A DNA stretch of 36,871 nt. It comes from an uncultured Bacilli bacterium (GTDB lineage: Bacteria > Bacillota_I > Bacilli_A > RF39 > UBA660). The notes under the pieces are model-generated. The model was not told the origin of the DNA. It did not search any database and saw only the letters and a list, made by a program, of their open reading frames with translations. Location of the stretch: the NCBI GenBank assembly GCA_949439935.1, contig CASRZA010000004.1:1-36871 (forward strand), written 5' to 3'. Shown piece after piece: positions 27,274 to 36,871 of the stretch; the stretch's first letter is position 1, and every line of letters starts with the position of its first letter. Position numbers and translations under genes: made by a program.

Positions 27274-27705
27274 TATGCTAACTATTAATGGACGTCCATT
27301 TGCTACTACTTTACAAGAACTATTCGTAGGAGATTTTACGAAAGATGGCAAGAAAGGATACAACGTTTAAATTTTGAAAACGAAGAAAGTCAAAAAAAGG
27401 GATATATCAATCTCGGTGCTGGATTCGAAAAAAATTGTGACGTCGGAATCTTTCTCAATCGAGAATATTAGGTAAACCTTATGACCACCAAGATGAACAA
27501 TTTATATATTTTGAAGTATACGATACGGAAAACTTTTTTGTTACTGAGATTGAAAGTAAGGTCATATACGATTAGAAGATGCAAAAGATAACACAGTAAA
27601 ATTATCATTTGAATTAAACGATGAACTCATTAAAATAAAATACAACGATTATATACACATTAACTTACGACGAGGACGAGAAACCTTTTTAGGTAAACTA
27701 AGATA
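27274..27705 (+). pseudogene. Decayed small gene(s) of unknown function
   Basis: RBS-like AGAGG then MLTINGRPFATTLQELFVGDFTKDGKKGYNV*, followed by coding-like NFENEESQKKGYINLGAGFEKNCDVGIFLNREY and GKPYDHQDEQFIYFEVYDTENFFVTEIESKVIYD in changing frames. Confidence 0.4.
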
Positions 27706-27812
27706 AAAAATATAAACATCTGAAATTGTAAATATAATGTTAATAAGACAGTTTGCCATTGAATTTGTAATCTCTTTTTTATATACTAAGCGCAAGAAAG
27801 AGGGAAAAGTTT

Positions 27813-28589
27813 GTGGAAAAAAAGAAAATAGTAATCATAATTTCGATAGCATTTGCAATAATTTTGATAGGAGTAGCTTATTTCGTCGGAACAAAACAGA
27901 CTGCAACAAATAAGCCTGAACCGCCAGTAAGTGACACTGATAAAGACACAGATATGGATAATGAAGAGTCTTCAACTAAGCCGTCTAAAAAAGATATAGT
28001 TCAAGGTAAAAAGTTCGTCACGATGAATACAGATAGTTATATATCATTTCCATCCAAAGGTAACTTCACTAAGTACTCTGTGAAAAACGACGGCAGCCAT
28101 AGTACAGACAGTGGGAAATACACAGTAAATAACAAAAGAATAACTTTGGATACATTAAAAAAGGACGCATACTATCGAGAAGATTATATCCTATTAAAAG
28201 ATGGATTATATCATGAGGATATCTATACCATGTATTACGAAAGTACAAAGAACGACGATTTCATCAAAAAGTTAAATGGTGTTTTGCCGGATTACATCAA
28301 AAATTCTGTCGAAAATAGCGAGAACTTAAAAAAGCTTCTCGAAAAGATAGAAGTAGATAACATCGACTATTGCTATAAAGGTATATCTGATGATGTTGAA
28401 TTCTCATGCTCTGTCGATTATAGAGTCTACCTAAAAAATTACGATTCTAAAAACGAAGATGAATACGAAGACCTTTTCGCGGGATCTAGTCCGACCTTTA
28501 AAAAAGACTACGTTCTAAGATCGAGTTTCTTCTCATTCAAACCGAGTGGCGAAGAATACAAGGTTACGGGATCTGGAACTGGGTTATAA
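27813..28589 (+). CDS. Membrane-anchored extracellular protein, unknown function
   Basis: N-terminal TM IVIIISIAFAIILIGVAYFVG followed by D/T/P-rich linker and soluble domain. Confidence 0.6.
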   Translation: MEKKKIVIIISIAFAIILIGVAYFVGTKQTATNKPEPPVSDTDKDTDMDNEESSTKPSKKDIVQGKKFVTMNTDSYISFPSKGNFTKYSVKNDGSHSTDSGKYTVNNKRITLDTLKKDAYYREDYILLKDGLYHEDIYTMYYESTKNDDFIKKLNGVLPDYIKNSVENSENLKKLLEKIEVDNIDYCYKGISDDVEFSCSVDYRVYLKNYDSKNEDEYEDLFAGSSPTFKKDYVLRSSFFSFKPSGEEYKVTGSGTGL

Positions 28590-28600
28590 CATTATAAGCG

Positions 28601-28628
28601 AGCAAGAAAAATCCTTGCTTTTTTCTTT
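28601..28628 (+). terminator. Rho-independent terminator
   Basis: AGCAAG - AAAAATC - CTTGCT then TTTTTCTTTT. Confidence 0.8.
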
Positions 28629-28678
28629 TATTTATTTTTAAACTGTGTTATAATTTTTATTAGAATAAACGGGAGTGT

Positions 28679-31600
28679 ATGGCGATGAAAATATATCTAT
28701 ACTTAAAAAATAAAATCTTGTCTTTCACGATACCTCAAAAAGTATCAGGTAACTTCAATTTCGATGAAGATCCTATGGAAGAATCTAAACTCATCAACAT
28801 CGAAGCTCTCGACTCAGAATGGCATATCTATTCGACCTCCGAAGTAAGCGTCATGTCAAACGGCATGGTGCAAGGTCGGATACGTCTCGAAAAAAACAAT
28901 TACTATGTCATCAAAAGAGCAGGGATAGAATATTTGATATTCGTGACAGATACTTTTGACCCCAGTTTTTTGCCATATAGCTTCACTAAAGAAATAAATC
29001 TAGTCATAGGAAACGACTCCTCTTGCAACGTCAAATTCAATTGTCCTTATGTAAAAGGTATCGCCGGTAAAATAAGGATGGAAGGAAACTATATAATGCT
29101 AGATACGGGAACTTGTCCTATCTATCTAAACAACGCAGTAGTAGAACCTAACACGACTAGTCACATCGTCAAAAGTGGCGATCAATTAAACGTCTATGGT
29201 CTTAAGATAATGATATTAAACGGATTTCTTCTTCTAAATAATCCTAGCAACTGGATGAGTTGCAATTTCAGTTCGGCCCATCTCTCGTCTTATCAATTAT
29301 CCTATGGAAATGAGCCACAAGATTTAGAAATAAAAGATAAAGAATTATATTCAAAAGAACAGTACTTTTCTAAAGCACCTAGGATTAGACGAATAATAAA
29401 GACTAAAGAGATCGATTTGAGTCCACCGCCGCGCCAAGAAGGCGAGCAAGAGATGCCTCTTTTATTGACGGTTGGTCCTATGCTTACGATGGGATTAGTC
29501 TCTGGAATGATGCTTCTGAACACACTCTCGAGAGTGTCGGCAGGCACGGCTACCTTTCAGCAAGCCCTGCCTTCGATCGTTTCTTCGATCGCGATGCTCG
29601 CTTCGACGATCCTCTGGCCGACGCTAACTAGAATGTTCAACAAGGTGATAAAGGCACGGCGAAAAAGAGAGCTTATAAATAAATATACAAAATACTTAAA
29701 TAAGAAAAGAGAAGAACTCGAGACAGAACAGAAACTTCAAAAAGAGATTCTCTTTGAAAATTTGATCCCGATTTCCGAATGCCTGAACATCATTCAGACG
29801 GCTCGCGCGAGATTTTGGGATAGGCGAGTCGACCAAAACGACTTCTTACAAGTTCGCGTAGGTGTAGGAAACGAGCTTTTAGACGTCAAAATAAACTATC
29901 CAAAAGAAGGTTTTACGATCGACGAAGACGATTTAAAAAGAGAAGCAGACCTTTTAGTGAAAGAATTTAAATACATTCCCGACGTACCGATCAGTTATTC
30001 GCTATTTCAAAATAAAATCACCGCGATCATGGGTGAAAACGAGAAATGCCATAACATGCTCAACAACATAATTTTACAACTTTTAACTTTTTACAGTTAC
30101 GAAGATATAAAGTTAGTTGTCATAACGACACCGTCGAACGAAGGCAAACTGGCATACACTCGCTACTTGAAGCATTGTTTTTCGAACGACCTACAGATGA
30201 GATTTTTCTCTTCGTCGGTAGAAGGTGCAAAAAACTTATGTGACTATCTCAACATGGAACTTCAAAACAGGATACAATTATCCGAGGGTGAAACTAGGCT
30301 ATTTAAACCTTACTATGTCATCATCACTGACAATTACTCACAGATAAGAAGACACCAATTCGCCAAGACTTTAACCGAGATGGACGCAAACGTAGGGTTC
30401 AGCCTATTGATACTCGAAAAACAGCTGAGTAAGCTACCTAGCAAATGTGCAAATTTCATCAACCTAGACACCAACTCTTCGACTATACTTAAAAACTCGT
30501 TCGAATCGCAAGAGATGGTGCCATTTAAAGATGAAGTAAACGGTAACATAGACATGCTTGCAGTCACGAGATTGCTCTCTAACATTCCGATCGAATTCGA
30601 AGAAGGAAACAAACAACTGCCAGATACGGTCACATTCCTCGAGATGGAACGCGTAGGAAAAGTAGAACAACTTAACATTTTAAATAGATGGGATACGAAC
30701 GATTCGACGACCAGTCTTAGAGCCGAAATCGGTTTAGACGAAGAGGGCAGTATGATGTACTTAGACCTCCATGAAAAATACCATGGACCTCACGGACTGA
30801 TCGCCGGTATGACGGGGTCAGGAAAATCCGAATTCATCATCACGTACATTTTATCGATGGCTGTCAACTATAGCCCAGACGACGTCGCGTTCATCTTGAT
30901 CGACTACAAAGGTGGAGGCCTCGCCGGTGCGTTCGAAAACAAAGCGACAGGAATCTCTTTACCACACTTGGCAGGAACGATCACAAACTTGGATAAAGCA
31001 GAGATGGATCGTACTCTCGTCAGTATAGACAGTGAAATAAAACGTCGTCAAAAAATGTTCAACGAAGCTCGCGATCGCCTAGGCGAAAGCACGATCGATA
31101 TCTACAAATATCAAAGATATTTCAAAGAAGGAAGGCTTGCCGAACCGGTCCCACACCTTTTTATCATCTGTGACGAGTTCGCAGAGTTAAAAAGCCAACA
31201 GCCAGACTTTATGGACAACCTGATAAGCGTCGCTCGTATAGGACGTAGCTTAGGAGTCCACCTGATACTGGCAACCCAAAAACCGAGTGGAGTAGTAAAC
31301 GACCAAATATGGTCGAACACAAAATTCAGAGTCTGTCTTAAAGTTCAAGATGCTCAAGACAGTAAAGAGATGTTAAAACGTCCAGAAGCCGCGAGCATTA
31401 AGCAGACGGGACGTTTCTACCTACAAGTAGGATATGACGAATACTTCGCCCTAGGACAATCTGCCTGGTGTGGAGCAAAGTATTATCCGAGTGAGAAGAT
31501 AGTCAAACAGGTCGACAAAAGTGTCAACTTTATAGACGACAATGGAAACACGATCAAAAGTATCCAATCGGGTACCAACATCAAAATCGAAGCTCAAGGA

Positions 31601-33265
31601 GAACAGATCGCTGCCATAATGAAAAATATCATCGAAGTATCAAATATGACGAAAAAAAGAGCTCGTCGTCTGTGGTTAAACGCCATCGATCCTATCATCT
31701 TAGTCGACAACCTCGAGAAAAAATACAACTTTAAGCCAGTTGCTTACGACGTCCGTGCTATCATAGGAGAATACGATGCACCGGAAAGACAAGAACAGAA
31801 CTTGCTTACATACGATTTAGCAAAAGAAGGAAATACTGTAATATACGGAAACGACGAAATTGAAAGAGAGAACATCCTAAATGCCATTCTCTATTCGATA
31901 TGTAAAACCCACAGTTCCAAAGAGATTAACATCTATGCGATAGACTACGGTTCAGAGCAACTTAGAATATTCAGTGGATTCCCTCAAGTCGGAGGCATGG
32001 TCTATCTAGGTGACGACGAAGGACTAAAAAATTTATTCAAACTAATTATGGAAGAAGTCAAATCGCGCAAGAAAAAGTTGATCCCATTCGGTGGAACACT
32101 AGAAGCATACAATTCAAGAAACGAGAAAAAACTTCCACAGATCATGTTCGTCATAAACAATTACGAAGGACTCACCGAAATCTATAATACTATCTATGAA
32201 GACATTTCGTCGATCGCGAGAGAATGTGAACGATACGGAATAACTTTCTTGATCACTTGCAATTCTACAGCGTCGCTCGGTCGTCGAGTATCACAAGCGT
32301 TTAATAACAAATATGCACTTCACCTCGCAGATTCATCCGACTATTATGGAGTTTTCAACACCAAATCGAAGACTCGACCTCGCGATATTCAAGGAAGAGG
32401 TCTGGCCTCTACAGACGGCATACACGAATTCCAAACGGCATCTATAGTTCCAGAAGAAATGAACTTGAACGAATATATCTACCAAGTGTCAGAAAAGATC
32501 AAAAACTTGGACAGCACTTCTGCTAGAGCTATACCTGCACTTCCAGAAAGGGTTACTCTTGACTTAGTTGCAAAAGATATCACGTCGTTAAATAAAGTTC
32601 CTATAGGTATTTCGAAAGAATCTTTAGAGACAGTAAAATACGATTTTACAGCCTATGCGGCGACGACTATCGCATCTAACAAATTGTCGAATATCGACAA
32701 CTTTATGGATTCTCTCGTAGATGTACTCATGAGAATAAATGGACTCACTGTCTTCTTCGTAGATACGATGCAATCGCTGCCGAGCGTCAAAGACAAAGTC
32801 TACGACAACAGAAAAGTTAGCTACTTCGATTCAGCCTTCGATGAATGTTTAGATAAACTTATCGCGATCGAGGAAAATCCTGAAAATAAAAAATTCAACA
32901 TATTATATATTTTCTATGGTTTAGAAAAGCTTAAGTCGAAGGCAGATCCTGCGAAAATCGAAAAGTTATTCGGTTCGATTAAAACTACCGAGAATAGCAT
33001 GATGATAATGTGCGACGGTGCTAAGAACTTAAAATCGCTAGACTTAGACATGTGGTATTCTAAGATCAAAAATAATACCGACGGGTTATGGATAGGGCGA
33101 GGTTTAGGTGAACAACAGAGTTTTAGGATGACGAGGATAACAAAAGAGATGAGTGCCGATTATCCAAACAATTTCGGCTTCTACATATCTGAAAGTAATG
33201 CCGAACTCATAAAGCTTTTAGAGTTTAAGACTCTTTCAAAGGAGGGACAAAACGATGAAGAATAA
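28679..33265 (+). CDS. essC: Type VII secretion FtsK/SpoIIIE ATPase EssC
   Basis: 1528 aa; FHA-like N-terminus, TM pair, FtsK domain with Walker A GMTGSGKSEFI, HLFIICDEFAELK, later degenerate ATPase modules. Confidence 0.93.
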   Translation: MAMKIYLYLKNKILSFTIPQKVSGNFNFDEDPMEESKLINIEALDSEWHIYSTSEVSVMSNGMVQGRIRLEKNNYYVIKRAGIEYLIFVTDTFDPSFLPYSFTKEINLVIGNDSSCNVKFNCPYVKGIAGKIRMEGNYIMLDTGTCPIYLNNAVVEPNTTSHIVKSGDQLNVYGLKIMILNGFLLLNNPSNWMSCNFSSAHLSSYQLSYGNEPQDLEIKDKELYSKEQYFSKAPRIRRIIKTKEIDLSPPPRQEGEQEMPLLLTVGPMLTMGLVSGMMLLNTLSRVSAGTATFQQALPSIVSSIAMLASTILWPTLTRMFNKVIKARRKRELINKYTKYLNKKREELETEQKLQKEILFENLIPISECLNIIQTARARFWDRRVDQNDFLQVRVGVGNELLDVKINYPKEGFTIDEDDLKREADLLVKEFKYIPDVPISYSLFQNKITAIMGENEKCHNMLNNIILQLLTFYSYEDIKLVVITTPSNEGKLAYTRYLKHCFSNDLQMRFFSSSVEGAKNLCDYLNMELQNRIQLSEGETRLFKPYYVIITDNYSQIRRHQFAKTLTEMDANVGFSLLILEKQLSKLPSKCANFINLDTNSSTILKNSFESQEMVPFKDEVNGNIDMLAVTRLLSNIPIEFEEGNKQLPDTVTFLEMERVGKVEQLNILNRWDTNDSTTSLRAEIGLDEEGSMMYLDLHEKYHGPHGLIAGMTGSGKSEFIITYILSMAVNYSPDDVAFILIDYKGGGLAGAFENKATGISLPHLAGTITNLDKAEMDRTLVSIDSEIKRRQKMFNEARDRLGESTIDIYKYQRYFKEGRLAEPVPHLFIICDEFAELKSQQPDFMDNLISVARIGRSLGVHLILATQKPSGVVNDQIWSNTKFRVCLKVQDAQDSKEMLKRPEAASIKQTGRFYLQVGYDEYFALGQSAWCGAKYYPSEKIVKQVDKSVNFIDDNGNTIKSIQSGTNIKIEAQGEQIAAIMKNIIEVSNMTKKRARRLWLNAIDPIILVDNLEKKYNFKPVAYDVRAIIGEYDAPERQEQNLLTYDLAKEGNTVIYGNDEIERENILNAILYSICKTHSSKEINIYAIDYGSEQLRIFSGFPQVGGMVYLGDDEGLKNLFKLIMEEVKSRKKKLIPFGGTLEAYNSRNEKKLPQIMFVINNYEGLTEIYNTIYEDISSIARECERYGITFLITCNSTASLGRRVSQAFNNKYALHLADSSDYYGVFNTKSKTRPRDIQGRGLASTDGIHEFQTASIVPEEMNLNEYIYQVSEKIKNLDSTSARAIPALPERVTLDLVAKDITSLNKVPIGISKESLETVKYDFTAYAATTIASNKLSNIDNFMDSLVDVLMRINGLTVFFVDTMQSLPSVKDKVYDNRKVSYFDSAFDECLDKLIAIEENPENKKFNILYIFYGLEKLKSKADPAKIEKLFGSIKTTENSMMIMCDGAKNLKSLDLDMWYSKIKNNTDGLWIGRGLGEQQSFRMTRITKEMSADYPNNFGFYISESNAELIKLLEFKTLSKEGQNDEE

Positions 33266-33539
33266 CAAAGTGTTGGTCCGTTTGATCGTACCAGAACTCG
33301 ATTACGCTTTCGACGTCTTCATCCCGATAAATGAGATCATGTGGAAGGTCAAAAAACTCTTAGCGAAATCTATCTCTGACTTAACGGGCAGTTTTCTAGA
33401 CATAAATGCCGAATACACGCTCGTCAACAAAGTGACGAGTCAGCCTTATGACAACAACCAAATAATCGCAAATACGGATATCAGAAATGCGACAGAACTC
33501 ATCTTCTTAGCTGTCAGAAAGAACAATGTAGGACTCTAA
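33255..33539 (+). CDS. YukD/EsaB-like ubiquitin-fold protein
   Basis: 94 aa, directly after essC; VRLIVPELDYAFDVFIPINEIMWKVKKLLAKSI beta-grasp-like pattern. Confidence 0.75.
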   Translation: MKNNKVLVRLIVPELDYAFDVFIPINEIMWKVKKLLAKSISDLTGSFLDINAEYTLVNKVTSQPYDNNQIIANTDIRNATELIFLAVRKNNVGL

Positions 33540-34231
33540 TGACAAAAATGGGTTTATTCGGATTCGGAGGATCAGAAATGACAGGTTACAACTGCGAGCA
33601 AGTTAACGCTTTGAGAGATGTAATCAATAACACAGCTCAAGAAGCTGGAAGAAATATTGTAGAAAGGTTACACAGTGACATAATCGTTCCTATGTCGACG
33701 GTATGGTATGCTCCAGAAGCAGTTACTTTCTTTGAAGGATTTGCAGATATAGTAAAAGACTCTGGAACTAATATTACTCAAGCTTTCGATTTGTTTAGAG
33801 CAGCTATACAAGCAGCAGGTCAAAATTGGGCTGAAAACACTGGTGGACAAGCACCAGTGCTTGCAACACTTGAAGAGGTAATATTAACCTTAAACGTGTC
33901 TGACATTCAGCCAGAGAATGCTGGAAGTGTCCTCATAGACGAAAAACAAGCAACAAATATAGCCAACAAACTAGGTCAAGTCGAAGAGAACATCAAATCA
34001 GAATTACAGGCACTTGCCAACAATCTTGATGCAGAAAGCGCATTCATAGGTCACGGACAAGCTGATGCTTTACAAAAATGCTTTGTCAACATCAGTGGTG
34101 AAATTCATAAAATTTTCAAATATCTAACTGAAGGAGAAAAATCTCTACAAGGTCAAATCAATGCTGCTGTTACAAAATACCAAGAAGTTTCCAGTGGTAT
34201 TTCAAACTCTTTCAACAACAATAGCAATTAA
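33539..34231 (+). CDS. WXG100-like T7SS substrate, apparently two WXG100-like modules in one chain
   Basis: Helical protein; first half with VWYAPEAVTFFEGFADIV (W-x-x-x-A/E turn), second half DEKQATNIANKLGQVEENIKSEL...FIGHGQADALQKCFVNIS; alternative better RBS (GGAGG) start at 33578. Confidence 0.65.
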   Translation: MTKMGLFGFGGSEMTGYNCEQVNALRDVINNTAQEAGRNIVERLHSDIIVPMSTVWYAPEAVTFFEGFADIVKDSGTNITQAFDLFRAAIQAAGQNWAENTGGQAPVLATLEEVILTLNVSDIQPENAGSVLIDEKQATNIANKLGQVEENIKSELQALANNLDAESAFIGHGQADALQKCFVNISGEIHKIFKYLTEGEKSLQGQINAAVTKYQEVSSGISNSFNNNSN

Positions 34232-34451
34232 CAGTAGCTTTAGAGACCCTCGAATGTAATAAAGCATTTAAAAAGAACGATATTTTAAATCATTAAAATA
34301 TAAATATGAAAGAATTTTAAAACCAGTTTTCGCCCGAATAAATATTGTAAACCGATAGTCAAAATGTTTGACAACGACAAAACTATAGAATTATAATTAA
34401 TACGAATTGTAATTCTTTTTAATTATAAAAAAGGTTTAGGAGTAATAGAAA

Positions 34452-36830
34452 ATGACAGAAAATATAGAGACTGAGCAAATAGAAAAGGATAATAGAATTA
34501 TAGGATTGACATCGAAAGAAGTTGAGACTCGCTTTCTAAACGGACAAGTAAACGTAGCTATAAATCCACCATCTAAAACGACGAAACAGATCGTCACATC
34601 CAACCTATGCACGTATTTCAATCTCGTTTTTTTGATAATTTCGATACTGTTAATCGTAGTAGGATCGTTTAAAGAATTAACGTTCTTACCGATAATAATC
34701 GCCAATACGCTCATCGGAATCTTCCAAGAACTTCGTGCGAAGAAAGTGTTAGACAATTTGACGATGCTGAATACGCCTAGTGCAGTTGCCATCCGAGATG
34801 GAAAAGAGGTCGAAATTTCTGTACATGAACTTGTCAAAGATGACGTCGTCATCTTCAAAGCTGGGAACCAAATTCCTGCTGACTGTAAGGTGATAGAAGG
34901 ACATGTCGCAGTCAACGAATCACTTTTGACAGGAGAAGAAAATGAGATACACAAATCGATCGGAGATACCTTGATGTCAGGAAGTTTCATCGTCTCAGGA
35001 GAATGTTATGCTCGCCTTGATAAAGTTGGAAAAGACTCTTACATATCTAAATTGACACTCGAAGCGAAAGCTATCAAGACAGGGGAACAATCAGAGATCA
35101 TAAGGTCGTTAAATAAGATCGTTAAGACCGTCGGAATAATCATCATTCCAGTCGGAGCAATCCTTTTCTATCAACAGTTCTTCGTTCTGGGAGAGAATGC
35201 TAAGATAAGCATCGAAGCGATGGTCGCAGCGATTTTAGGTATGATACCAGAAGGCCTATTCCTACTTGCAAGTGTGACTCTCGTCATCAGTGCGATGAAA
35301 CTCGCGACCGAAAAAGTTTTACTACATGACATGAAATCGATCGAGACACTCGCACGCGTCGATACGTTATGTGTCGATAAGACTGGAACGATTACAGATG
35401 GAACGATGAAAGTTGTCGACGTCTATCATGTGAATAAAAGAATAGATACAGAAAAATTGACAAATTTGATCGGAGACTTTGCTGCAGCACAAAACAACGA
35501 CAACATCACTATGGAAGCAATAAAAAAACACTTCACAAGCAACACGGGAAAAAAAGCGCGTTCTGTCGCCGGATTTTCCTCAAAATATAAATACAGCGGG
35601 GTCGAGTTTGAAGACATTTCGTTGGTACTGGGAGCGCCAGATATTCTCCTTTCTTCCAACTATGAAAACTACAGAGATAAAATAGAAGAATACAACAAAG
35701 TCGGCTATAGAGTACTAGCATTTGGAAAGTCCTCTTCAGTTCCTGATGGAAATGAATTGACTGGAAAAGTGGAACCATATTCTTTGATAGTACTAGAAAA
35801 TCCTATAAGAGAAAAAGCAATTGAGACATTCCAGTATTTTTACAAGCAAGGGGTCGATATCAAAGTCATCTCCGGCGACAATCCTCTGACCGTCTCCAAA
35901 ATCGCAGAAAAAGCGAAAATAGAAAATGCTAGTCAGTATTTAGATATGCGTACGATTAAAACAGACGAAGAATTAGAAGAGGCAGCTATAAAATATACTG
36001 TATTCGGTCGAGTTACTCCAGAACAAAAAAGAAAACTCGTTCGCGCGCTAAAAAAAGCTGGTCACACCGTCGCTATGACGGGTGATGGAGTCAATGATGT
36101 CCTCGCGTTGAAAGACGCAGATTGTTCCATTGCGATGGCCTCTGGTTCAGATGCTGCAGTTCAAACTAGTCAACTCGTTTTACTCGAATCAGACTTTGGA
36201 AAAATGCCAGCAGTCGTAAGAGAAGGTAGAAAAGTAGTCAACAACTTACAAAGATCGGGAAGCCTCTTCTTAGTAAAGAATATCTTCTCTCTAGCAACGG
36301 CATTCTTATCGATATTCTTTGCCATTCGATATCCACTTAAACCATCTCAGATTTCACTAATTTCTATGTTTACGATCGGAATACCAGGACTTTTACTTTC
36401 GCAGATACCTAACACAGAACTGATCAAAGGCAACTTCATAGGAAACATAATGGCCAAAGCCCTTCCAGGCGGAGTGACGAATACTATCCTCGTCATCATG
36501 ATGGTCTTAGCAGGGATTCTTTTCGATATAGACATGGACGAAATTTCTACAGCGTCGACGATACTATTAGGAATAGTAGGGCTTTTGGTACTTTATTCCA
36601 TAAGTAAACCTATGGACATTTTTAAAACTTGTATATGGGTAACATGTACGGTAGGAATGACTTTAAGTGTACTGTTATTTAAAGATCTTTTCAGTTTAAA
36701 CGAAGCACTATCTTTCCAAACGTTATATATATGCCTTTTATTAGTAGGGTTGGCAAAACACGTATTCAGGGCTGTCACGATCGCTACTGAATGGTTAATT
36801 GCTTTACCTAAAAAGATCAAAAAAGCATAA
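34452..36830 (+). CDS. Cation-translocating P-type ATPase
   Basis: LLTGEE, LCVDKTGTITDGTM phosphorylation motif, MTGDGVNDVLALKDADCSIAMASGSDAA hinge. Confidence 0.95.
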   Translation: MTENIETEQIEKDNRIIGLTSKEVETRFLNGQVNVAINPPSKTTKQIVTSNLCTYFNLVFLIISILLIVVGSFKELTFLPIIIANTLIGIFQELRAKKVLDNLTMLNTPSAVAIRDGKEVEISVHELVKDDVVIFKAGNQIPADCKVIEGHVAVNESLLTGEENEIHKSIGDTLMSGSFIVSGECYARLDKVGKDSYISKLTLEAKAIKTGEQSEIIRSLNKIVKTVGIIIIPVGAILFYQQFFVLGENAKISIEAMVAAILGMIPEGLFLLASVTLVISAMKLATEKVLLHDMKSIETLARVDTLCVDKTGTITDGTMKVVDVYHVNKRIDTEKLTNLIGDFAAAQNNDNITMEAIKKHFTSNTGKKARSVAGFSSKYKYSGVEFEDISLVLGAPDILLSSNYENYRDKIEEYNKVGYRVLAFGKSSSVPDGNELTGKVEPYSLIVLENPIREKAIETFQYFYKQGVDIKVISGDNPLTVSKIAEKAKIENASQYLDMRTIKTDEELEEAAIKYTVFGRVTPEQKRKLVRALKKAGHTVAMTGDGVNDVLALKDADCSIAMASGSDAAVQTSQLVLLESDFGKMPAVVREGRKVVNNLQRSGSLFLVKNIFSLATAFLSIFFAIRYPLKPSQISLISMFTIGIPGLLLSQIPNTELIKGNFIGNIMAKALPGGVTNTILVIMMVLAGILFDIDMDEISTASTILLGIVGLLVLYSISKPMDIFKTCIWVTCTVGMTLSVLLFKDLFSLNEALSFQTLYICLLLVGLAKHVFRAVTIATEWLIALPKKIKKA

Positions 36831-36846
36831 TTACCAAAAAACTCTT

Positions 36847-36869
36847 AAAACCTCATTTGAGGTTTTTTT
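36847..36869 (+). terminator. Rho-independent terminator after the P-type ATPase
   Basis: AAAACCTCA - TT - TGAGGTTTT with T-run. Confidence 0.85.
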
Positions 36870-36871
36870 CG

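Overview
This is an AT-rich, probably Firmicutes-like (Bacillota) window with nearly all genes on the + strand. In order it contains: (1) a membrane-anchored cohesin/cadherin-like beta-sandwich protein and an M6-type metalloprotease with a dockerin-like tail; (2) a tight operon of two PD-(D/E)XK-type nucleases and a stand-alone DnaB C-terminal helicase, followed by a structured ~110-nt non-coding segment and a retron reverse transcriptase (NAxxH, YADD and VTG motifs). This is the best candidate for an undescribed anti-phage system; (3) TfoX-N and Cdd1-like small genes; (4) a ~5 kb cassette (secreted protein, ABC transporter, HTH-TM regulator) flanked by 151-bp direct repeats carrying GC-rich palindromes; (5) a graveyard of frameshifted or nonsense-mutated surface genes, including an S1 protease with compensating frameshifts; (6) a two-component system and ABC exporter with a four-repeat 11/11/12-spaced operator, present in the same geometry before a distant orphan permease; (7) a MerR-controlled redox cluster (frameshifted AKR, flavodoxin, DUF362) with a textbook 19-bp-spacer promoter; (8) a partial type VII secretion locus (EssC, YukD-like, apparent fused double WXG100-like protein) followed by a P-type ATPase. 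All family calls come from motif recognition by eye; no database search was run.
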